Position numbers and translations under genes: made by a program. A stretch of DNA of 64,000 nt. Source: DAOUJI01 sp965219565 (GTDB taxonomy: Bacteria > Chloroflexota > Dehalococcoidia > Lucifugimonadales > JAGWBF01). Of this stretch, positions 58,199 to 64,000 are shown piece by piece (position 1 is the first letter of the stretch; each line of letters starts with the position of its first letter). The notes under the pieces were generated by a model that saw only the letters and a program-made list of their open reading frames with translations, made no database searches and was not told the origin of the DNA. The stretch lies in assembly GCA_965219565.1 (NCBI GenBank), contig OZ244780.1, forward strand, positions 2,294,001-2,358,000, read 5' to 3'.

Positions 58199-58963
58199 GT
58201 GGATGAAACACCAACCCCCAATCCGGAGCCAGACCTCCACACTCCGCCCGACGCTCCCTTCCCTAACGACGAGCCTTCCCACGCCGATGTTCCCTGGACT
58301 CTGCTATACGTCGCGGCGGGCATCGTCGCCGTCGTCCTCACCGCCGTAGGCCTACTGGTCGTCCATGCAATATACGAAAATGCCGTAGCTGAAATCAGCC
58401 CCGCTATCTCTCTGCTCGTGCTGGGAGCCGTGCTGGGAGCCGCGCAGCTGGCCTCGTGCTACGTCCTGGGCCCACTGAGCTTTCAGGTCCCTCTAAGCTC
58501 CCTTGGACTGGGGCTGCCCACTCCCAGGACTTCAGCGCACTTGATGTACACCGCCCTGGCCTTTGGCGGTAGCATAGGGTTCATCGTCGCCTACGGGGCG
58601 GTCCTGGATGCGGCCGGGTTGGAGAACTTGCAGCCCGATCAAGGGATTACCGAGGACGCAATCCTCGGCGGGGCTGGTGTCGCGGCGTCTGTCCTGATGA
58701 TTGTGGTCATCGGGCCTTTCACGGAAGAGGTGTTCTTCCGCGGCTTCATCTTCTCGGCGCTGCGAGCCCGTTTGGGGCTGGGATGGGCGCTGGCCGTGAG
58801 CGGGGCGATTTTCGCCGTCTTTCACGTAGACCCAAAGGTGATGCTGCCCATATTCGTCACCGGTGTGCTGCTGGGCTGGCTCTATCACAAGACCGGCTCC
58901 ATCTGGCCGCCCCTGGTCGCCCACGCCCTCCAAAACGCCCTGGCCCTCGCCGTTTCGCTGTAG
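58199..58963 (+). CDS. CPBP family intramembrane metalloprotease
   Basis: This is a 254-residue membrane protein with a Pro/Asp-rich N-terminal tail and about seven hydrophobic helices. The catalytic motifs are GPFTEEVFFRGFIFSAL (EExxxR), FAVFHVDPK (HxxxD/H) and VAHALQNALA (HxxxN), as in the CAAX protease/bacteriocin-processing (CPBP/Abi) family. Substrates may be prenylated or other membrane proteins. It starts with GTG at 58199 and follows a good promoter. Confidence 0.88.
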   Translation: MDETPTPNPEPDLHTPPDAPFPNDEPSHADVPWTLLYVAAGIVAVVLTAVGLLVVHAIYENAVAEISPAISLLVLGAVLGAAQLASCYVLGPLSFQVPLSSLGLGLPTPRTSAHLMYTALAFGGSIGFIVAYGAVLDAAGLENLQPDQGITEDAILGGAGVAASVLMIVVIGPFTEEVFFRGFIFSALRARLGLGWALAVSGAIFAVFHVDPKVMLPIFVTGVLLGWLYHKTGSIWPPLVAHALQNALALAVSL

Positions 58964-59049
58964 CCTCAGAGCGGGGCGGCGTCATGTGATATACTGTCCG
59001 GTGATAATCCGAACCGTGTGTCATACACCCATAGACCGCTACTGACCCA

Positions 59050-59877
59050 GTGTACGCCAGCAGGATCACGAGCAAGTTCCAAGAGTTGGACCGGGAAGGC
59101 CGCATAGGCATAATCCTCTATGTCACCGTCGGTTACCCGGACATGGACGCCACCGAAGAACTGGTCCCAGCTCTGGCGGAGGCGGGAGCCGACATCATCG
59201 AGCTGGGAGTCCCGTTCAGCGACCCGTTGGCCGACGGCGCCACCATCCAGGAAACGAGCCACCAAGCTTTGTTAAACAACGTGACCCTCGACGACTGCAT
59301 AAAGCTGACGGCCAGGCTGCGCCCCAGAATGCCCAATACGCCCCTGCTGTTCATGGGCTACTATAACCCGTTTCTCAGCTACGGATTGCATGAGTTTGCC
59401 AAGGACGCCAACCAGGCGGGACTCGACGGCGTCATCGTTCCCGACCTGCCCACCGACGAAGCTGGCCCCCTGATGGACGAATGCAGCGCGGCTTCTCTGG
59501 ACGTGGTGCCCCTGCTGGCGCCCACCAGCGTAGACAGCCGGATTCAGCTGGCCTGTGAGAGCGCGTCAGGCTTCATCTACTGCGTCAGCCTGACGGGAGT
59601 CACAGGAGTAGTCAGGGACCGGTTGCCGGAAGGGGTGTTCGACCTGCTCAAGAGAGTACGCAGCTACACCTCTCTTCCCCTTGCCGTAGGGTTCGGCATA
59701 TCCCGGAGAGACCACGTCGAAGCATTGAAGGGCCACGCCGACGCAGCCGTGGTCGGCGCCGGTCTGATGCGGGTGGTCATGGAACCTCCTCGGAGCGAGA
59801 TGGTGCAGCGGGCCAAGGAGTACGTCCGAAGCCTGGCGGGCGGCAATGTCACGGCCAGCGAGGGAGCGACCCTATGA
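59050..59877 (+). CDS. trpA: Tryptophan synthase alpha subunit
   Basis: This 275-residue TIM-barrel subunit cleaves indole-3-glycerol phosphate. It shows LYVTVGYPDMDATEELVPAL, the catalytic Glu in IIELGVPFSDPLADG, IVPDLPTDEAGPL with the catalytic Asp and YCVSLTGVTGVV, and the phosphate site GFGISRRDHVEAL. It starts with GTG. trpB is not next to it. It leads a trpA-aroH-aroF run, with the aroH start overlapping its stop. Confidence 0.95.
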   Translation: MYASRITSKFQELDREGRIGIILYVTVGYPDMDATEELVPALAEAGADIIELGVPFSDPLADGATIQETSHQALLNNVTLDDCIKLTARLRPRMPNTPLLFMGYYNPFLSYGLHEFAKDANQAGLDGVIVPDLPTDEAGPLMDECSAASLDVVPLLAPTSVDSRIQLACESASGFIYCVSLTGVTGVVRDRLPEGVFDLLKRVRSYTSLPLAVGFGISRRDHVEALKGHADAAVVGAGLMRVVMEPPRSEMVQRAKEYVRSLAGGNVTASEGATL

Positions 59878-60245
59878 TGGCTTGCAGGGGCATCAGAGGC
59901 GCCACCACGGCCTCCGAGAACACCCGCGAGGCGATATTCGAGGCCACACAGGAACTCTTCAATGAGACCGTCCGGGTCAACGATGTACAGAGGGAACAGG
60001 TGGCTGCAGTTTTCTTCACAACAACATTGGACCTGAACGCCGCCTACCCGGCCACAGCGGTGAGAGAGATGGGCTGGAACACCACGGCCCTGATGTGCAG
60101 CCATGAAATCGACGTACCCGGAAGCCTACCCCTTTGCATTCGTGTTCTTTTGATGGTGAACACCGAGAAACAACCGGAGGAATTGGAGACGGTCTATTTG
60201 AACGGGGCCGTGAACCTACGTGCTCAGACGCTGGACGCGTCGTGA
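59874..60245 (+). CDS. aroH: Chorismate mutase, AroH type
   Basis: This 123-residue enzyme converts chorismate to prephenate. It shows CRGIRGATTASENTREAIFE with conserved Arg7-like residue, AAVFFTTTLDLNAAYPATAV, and the C-terminal active-site part IRVLLMVNT and VYLNGAVNLR. It matches the AroH fold of Bacillus subtilis, not the AroQ helical type. It overlaps the trpA stop and lies before the DAHP synthase gene. Confidence 0.93.
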   Translation: MMACRGIRGATTASENTREAIFEATQELFNETVRVNDVQREQVAAVFFTTTLDLNAAYPATAVREMGWNTTALMCSHEIDVPGSLPLCIRVLLMVNTEKQPEELETVYLNGAVNLRAQTLDAS

Positions 60246-60291
60246 CCTCCCAAACAAAAGTCAACAACAGCAGGCAGGAAGGATAACCAAA

Positions 60292-61320
60292 ATGATTGTC
60301 GTAATGAGAAGAGACAGCACCGAGTCGGACCTTGACCAGGTCCGTCGAAGAATCACCGGTCACGGTCTGAGCGCGCAGGTCTCTGAAGGCGCCGAGCGCA
60401 CCGTTGTGGGAGTCCTGGGCTCCATCTTCCCGGAGCTGCGGGATGAACTGGGGCGAATGGACGGCGTACTTGAGGTGGTTCCCATATCCAAACCCTACAA
60501 GCTGTGCAGCCGGGAATTCAAACCGGACGACACCATCATCAAAGTGGGAGGCGTGCCAATTGGTGGCGATGACTTCGTGGTCATGGCTGGGCCTTGCGCT
60601 GTGGAAGACGAGGAGCAGGTCATCTCCACCGCCCAACTGGTCAAGTCCCAGGGAGCGACCATCCTCAGGGGCGGAGCATTCAAGCCCAGATCGTCACCCT
60701 ACAGTTTCCGCGGAATGGGCGTGCAGGGACTTCAATTGCTGGCCAAAGCCCGTGAAGAGACGGGCCTGCCCATAGTCACCGAGGTCATGGCGCCGGAGGA
60801 CGTGGGCATGGTGGCCCAATACGCCGACATGCTTCAGGTCGGGACGCGAAACGCTCAGAACTTCAACCTCTTGGACGAAGTGGGCAAGATCAGGAAGCCT
60901 GTGCTCCTGAAGCGCGGCTTCTCCATGTCCTACGAGGAGTGGCTGCTGTCGGCTGAGTACATCCTTGCTGGGGGCAACCACGAGGTAGTCCTGTGTGAAC
61001 GCGGCATACGCACCTTTGAGACGGGCACCAGGTTTACCCTCGACCTCTCGGCGATGCCCGTGATAAAGGACCTGTGCCACCTTCCCGTGGTGGCTGACCC
61101 CAGCCACAGCACGGGCAAGGCCAGCCTCGTCAGCCCCATGACTGTTGCATCGGTGGCCGCCGGGGCCCACGGCGTAATCGTGGACGTTCACCCCAATCCC
61201 AGCGTGGCAAAGTGCGACGGCGCTCAGGCTCTCACCTTCGACGCCTTCACCGACCTTATGCCGCAGGTCAAGGCCGTGGCTAAAGCCATCGGGAAGGCAT
61301 CCGCCGCTGCTCCCGCCTGA
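60292..61320 (+). CDS. aroF: 3-deoxy-7-phosphoheptulonate synthase (DAHP synthase, type I-beta)
   Basis: This 342-residue enzyme joins PEP and erythrose 4-phosphate in the first step of aromatic synthesis. An N-terminal ferredoxin-like regulatory domain (about residues 1-70) leads to the barrel: VMAGPCAVEDEEQ, ILRGGAFKPRSSPYSFRGMG, KPVLLKRGFS and VVADPSHSTGKASLV. The ATG at 60292 follows GGAAGGA. Feedback control by aromatics through the N-domain is likely from family knowledge. Confidence 0.95.
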   Translation: MIVVMRRDSTESDLDQVRRRITGHGLSAQVSEGAERTVVGVLGSIFPELRDELGRMDGVLEVVPISKPYKLCSREFKPDDTIIKVGGVPIGGDDFVVMAGPCAVEDEEQVISTAQLVKSQGATILRGGAFKPRSSPYSFRGMGVQGLQLLAKAREETGLPIVTEVMAPEDVGMVAQYADMLQVGTRNAQNFNLLDEVGKIRKPVLLKRGFSMSYEEWLLSAEYILAGGNHEVVLCERGIRTFETGTRFTLDLSAMPVIKDLCHLPVVADPSHSTGKASLVSPMTVASVAAGAHGVIVDVHPNPSVAKCDGAQALTFDAFTDLMPQVKAVAKAIGKASAAAPA

Positions 61321-61425
61321 TTTCTGCGCCTTCTGGCACGCGGTTCAAGTTGACGCTCCATATAGGCTATGCTACCATCCGAATCGTCAACAAAGAGCCG
61401 TGCTCACCTGAAATCGACGCGATAA

Positions 61426-61451
61426 AGAGGCTCCCTTTTTGAGGAGCCTCT
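61426..61451. other. Hairpin ahead of ribF
   Basis: AGAGGCTCC and GGAGCCTCT form a perfect 9-bp stem with an 8-base loop (CTTTTTGA), ending 11 bases before the ribF ATG. There is no T-run on the plus strand, and the gene lacks an obvious ribosome-binding site. No FMN-riboswitch core is visible. It may shape ribF translation or end the aroF transcript. Confidence 0.5.
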
Positions 61452-61462
61452 ATAGCTATTAG

Positions 61463-62407
61463 ATGACAATCAAAGACCAACTTCAACAACTGTCTCTCTC
61501 GCGAGACACCGCTGTCACCATAGGGACCTTTGACGGAGTGCACCTGGGCCACCAACACCTGATTAACGCCACAAAAGAAACAGCCAGGGCACGGGGCCTG
61601 GAGCCCGCAGTCCTGTCCTTCAGGAACGCTCCCAGGTCGGTCCTGCGTCCAGACTCCCAAGTCCGCTACATCACTCCTCTGGACGAACGGCTTAGTCTGA
61701 TACGCGACCGAGGCGTGTCGGTGGTCGTAGACGTGGACTTCACCCAGGAAGTGTCCCAGATAAGGGCCGAAGAGTTCGTGTCGCTGCTACAAACGAACCT
61801 GGGCATGAAGGCTCTAGTCGTAGGGCCGGACTTCGCCATCGGCTACAGAAGAGAGGGCAACCTCTCCACCCTGAAGAAGCTGGGGGAATCGATGGGCTTC
61901 GACGTGGAACAGGTTGACCCCGTGGACCTGGACGGTGAGGCCATTCACACAGGAGCCATACGGGAGCTCATCGCCGAGGGCAACGTGGAGAAGGCGTCCA
62001 GGATGCTGGGGCGTTCCTTTTCCCTGAGCGGGACCATCGTGGAAGGAGACCGCCGGGGTCGGACCATCGGGTTCCCCACGGCCAATCTGTCCCTAGCTGA
62101 CGACATCGCCATCCCAATGAAGGGCATCTACGCCACCTGGGCTGTCGTGGAAGGGCGGCGAATAATGGCCGCCACCTGCATAGGATACAGGCCGACCTTC
62201 GGCATCCACGGCATGACCATAGAAGCCTTCATCCTCAACTTCGACGAAGACATATACGGCAAGCCACTCCGGCTTGAGTTCGTGCGCCGAATACGGGACG
62301 AGCAGACCTTTTCCAGCGTCGAAACCCTGGTGGAACAGATGAAGATGGACGTGGAGCAGACCCAGGACATCCTCTCCACGGCGCCTAGCCGTGGTGCGGG
62401 GCCATGA
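61463..62407 (+). CDS. ribF: Bifunctional riboflavin kinase/FAD synthetase
   Basis: This 314-residue protein has an N-terminal FAD synthetase domain with VTIGTFDGVHLGHQHLI and VGPDFAIGYRREGNL and a C-terminal riboflavin kinase with GDRRGRTIGFPTANLSL and FGIHGMTIEAFILNFDEDIY. It makes FMN and then FAD. No strong ribosome-binding site is seen before the ATG; a hairpin precedes it. tyrS follows 12 bases later. Confidence 0.95.
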   Translation: MTIKDQLQQLSLSRDTAVTIGTFDGVHLGHQHLINATKETARARGLEPAVLSFRNAPRSVLRPDSQVRYITPLDERLSLIRDRGVSVVVDVDFTQEVSQIRAEEFVSLLQTNLGMKALVVGPDFAIGYRREGNLSTLKKLGESMGFDVEQVDPVDLDGEAIHTGAIRELIAEGNVEKASRMLGRSFSLSGTIVEGDRRGRTIGFPTANLSLADDIAIPMKGIYATWAVVEGRRIMAATCIGYRPTFGIHGMTIEAFILNFDEDIYGKPLRLEFVRRIRDEQTFSSVETLVEQMKMDVEQTQDILSTAPSRGAGP

Positions 62408-62419
62408 GCATGAGGTCCC

Positions 62420-63631
62420 ATGCCTCTTGACGACCAAACCCTAGACCTGATCGCCAAGAGGGGCGTCAGCGAAATCATCGTCCGGGAAGAGTTCATCGAG
62501 CGGCTCCAGGGCGGCAAACCAATGCGTCTGAAGATGGGGTTCGACCCCAGCCGGCCAGACATCCACCTGGGCCACGTGGTGGGGCTGAGAAAGCTCCGGC
62601 AACTGCAAGACCTGGGACACCACGTTATCCTCATCGTAGGGGACTGGACGGCCCAGATAGGAGACCCCAGCGGCGAATCGGCCACCCGCCCCATGCTCAC
62701 CCACGAAGAGGTGGTGGCCAACGCCGAGTCCTACATGCGACAGTTCTTCAAGGTGATAGACAAGGACAAGACCGAAGCCGTGTGGCAGAGCGAGTGGTTC
62801 GGCAAGTTCACCCTGGCAGACGTGCTTCGCCTCACCAGCCGCTTTACAGTCGCTCAATTCCTGGACAGAGCCGACTTTGCCACCAGGTTTCAGACCCACC
62901 GTCCAATTGCGGTGACAGAGCTGCTGTACCCCCTTCTCCAGGCCTACGACTCGGTGGTCATCGAATCCGACGTGGAGTTCGGAGGCACTGACCAGAAGTT
63001 CAACCTGTTGGTGGGCCGCGAGCTTCAGGAGATGATGGGGCAGACACCGCAGCAATGCTTTATGGTGCCAATCCTGGTGGGCACTGACGGCGTCCAGAAG
63101 ATGAGCAAGAGCCTGGGCAATTACATCGCGGTGGAAGACCCCCCCAACGAGATGTACGGCAAGGTCATGTCCCTCCCGGACCAGGTGGTCATCGAATACT
63201 TTACCTTGCTGACCGACATACCAATGCCGGAGATCAAGGATATGGAGCAGGCGATGGGCGCAGGCTCTTTAAACCCCATCGAACCCAAGAAACGGTTGGC
63301 AGAGGAGATAACCGCCCAGTTCCACAGCCCAGCCGAAGCCAACGAAGCCAGGGCCCATTTCGAGCGAGTCATCCAGCAACGGCAGGCGCCGGAACAGATG
63401 GAAAGCCATGTTGTGAGGGGCCTGGACCAGAGCGGGGCCTCTTTCTCCATTGCCGACGTGCTGGTGGAAGCCTCCGTAGCAGCCAGCAAGGGAGAGGTGA
63501 GACGTCTCATCTCACAGGGAGCCGTGCAGGTGGACGGCGAGAAAGTGGACTCAGACAGCGTACGGCTCCGTCCAGGAAGCGTCCTAAAGATAGGCAGACG
63601 CAGATACCTCAAGATAGAATCTCAGGAATAG
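62420..63631 (+). CDS. tyrS: Tyrosyl-tRNA synthetase
   Basis: This 403-residue class I synthetase charges tRNA(Tyr). It shows the HIGH-like HLGH in DIHLGHVVGLRKL, GDWTAQIGDPSGE, the KMSKS loop in VQKMSKSLGNYI and a C-terminal S4 RNA-binding domain (EVRRLISQGAVQVDGEKV). It starts 12 bases after ribF and is followed by an aminotransferase gene. Confidence 0.96.
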   Translation: MPLDDQTLDLIAKRGVSEIIVREEFIERLQGGKPMRLKMGFDPSRPDIHLGHVVGLRKLRQLQDLGHHVILIVGDWTAQIGDPSGESATRPMLTHEEVVANAESYMRQFFKVIDKDKTEAVWQSEWFGKFTLADVLRLTSRFTVAQFLDRADFATRFQTHRPIAVTELLYPLLQAYDSVVIESDVEFGGTDQKFNLLVGRELQEMMGQTPQQCFMVPILVGTDGVQKMSKSLGNYIAVEDPPNEMYGKVMSLPDQVVIEYFTLLTDIPMPEIKDMEQAMGAGSLNPIEPKKRLAEEITAQFHSPAEANEARAHFERVIQQRQAPEQMESHVVRGLDQSGASFSIADVLVEASVAASKGEVRRLISQGAVQVDGEKVDSDSVRLRPGSVLKIGRRRYLKIESQE

Positions 63632-63663
63632 ACGCAGGTCTGAGACCAACCCCAGGAGGAGAA

Positions 63664-64000
63664 GTGAAAATCCCCAAGCAAAACCTCAGGACTCCAGGGC
63701 CGACTCCCCTTCCCCAGGAAGTCATCGACGTCATGGCCCAGCCCATGATCAATCACCGCGGCCCTGAGTTCAAGGAGATGATCGAGCGGTGCACCGAGAA
63801 CCTCAAGCAGGTGTTCATGACCCAGAACCGGATGTACATCCTCTCCTCATCCGGTACGGGAACTTTGGAAGCGGCAGTGGTTAACACCCTGTCTCCAGGC
63901 GACAAGGTCCTCGCCGTGAGCATCGGGTATTTTGGCGACCGCTTCAGCGAGGTCGCCCAGATTTACGGCGCCGACGTAGTCCGCATGGACGTGGAGATGG
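63664..64000 (+). CDS. Class V aminotransferase family protein (partial, runs off the end)
   Basis: This is the N-terminal part (112 codons) of a class V aminotransferase. It begins with GTG preceded by CCAGGAGGAGAA and reads VKIPKQNLRTPGPTPLPQEV, then MINHRGPEFKEMIE and LSSSGTGTLEAAVVNTLSPG, as in alanine-glyoxylate and serine-pyruvate aminotransferases and phosphoserine relatives. The PLP lysine lies beyond the end of the window. It is 32 bases after tyrS on the same strand. Confidence 0.87.
   Translation, partial: MKIPKQNLRTPGPTPLPQEVIDVMAQPMINHRGPEFKEMIERCTENLKQVFMTQNRMYILSSSGTGTLEAAVVNTLSPGDKVLAVSIGYFGDRFSEVAQIYGADVVRMDVEM

Noticed and set aside
61426..61451. FMN riboswitch before ribF
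   Set aside because: Only a single hairpin is present; the conserved multi-stem FMN element is not recognisable.
1..64000. tRNA or rRNA genes
   Set aside because: I looked for the T-loop consensus and for rRNA-like stretches and found none that fold convincingly by eye; tRNAscan would settle this.

Overview
The window looks like a chromosome segment of a high-GC, free-living bacterium, most likely a Chloroflexota of the SAR202/Dehalococcoidia type. This is inference from gene content, not from a marker phylogeny. The signs are paralogous luciferase-like flavin monooxygenases, amidohydrolases and acyl-CoA ligases, a nickel superoxide dismutase with its maturation protease, a fused AhbA/AhbB siroheme decarboxylase, HspR-type heat-shock control, and dispersed short repeats of the kind common in environmental Chloroflexota. 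I saw no rRNA gene, tRNA gene, CRISPR array or transposase.

Layout. 1-6.9 kb (minus strand): two tandemly duplicated oligopeptide-type ABC substrate-binding lipoproteins with matching promoters, then an operon of a PEP mutase/isocitrate-lyase-family enzyme, a SnoaL-like protein and an LLM flavin oxidoreductase. 6.9-9.9 kb: a compact accessory island with an HNH nuclease-SF2 helicase fusion, a small protein with a phage-like DNA-binding motif and possibly a third tiny gene. 10-16.8 kb: an SDR, two acyl-CoA ligases, an FMN-dependent alpha-hydroxy-acid oxidase and an amidohydrolase. 16.8-19.6 kb: a sulfur-transfer operon (TusA-like, DsrE-like, TusA fused to a core-MetE methyltransferase, DUF1801) closed by a strong terminator. 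19.6-25.9 kb: a second LLM enzyme, an alpha/beta hydrolase, an MFS transporter, a uracil-DNA glycosylase, an M28 peptidase and sodN-sodX.

26-31.3 kb (minus): a heme/siroheme operon, ahbAB, precorrin-2 dehydrogenase, hemC, cobA-hemD, hemB. 31.5-40 kb (plus): a housekeeping run, pcm, gatB, secG, a SAM-hydrolase family gene, a PIN/TRAM gene, ispD-ispF-cysS and a GlcD-like oxidase. 41.6-46.2 kb: a heat-shock locus in which hsp20 diverges from dnaJ/cbpA-hspR-clpC over a promoter pair with an inverted repeat. 46.3-49.8 kb: threonine synthase with a MoaD/ThiS-like sulfur carrier, a TauE/SafE permease and a GYD protein. 49.8-56.5 kb (minus): TcuA-like flavoprotein, MmgE/PrpD, aroE, aroC, aroK, aroB. 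56.7-59 kb: small genes including a DUF4160/DUF2442-XRE pair and a CPBP membrane protease. 59-64 kb: trpA-aroH-aroF, ribF, tyrS and a truncated class V aminotransferase.

Together the aro genes, trpA, aroH and aroF cover much of chorismate synthesis and its branch points. The strongest candidates for something undescribed are the HNH-helicase island and the TusA/DsrE/TusA-MetE operon. Four families of dispersed palindromic repeats recur, and one copy lies in frame inside an acyl-CoA ligase gene.
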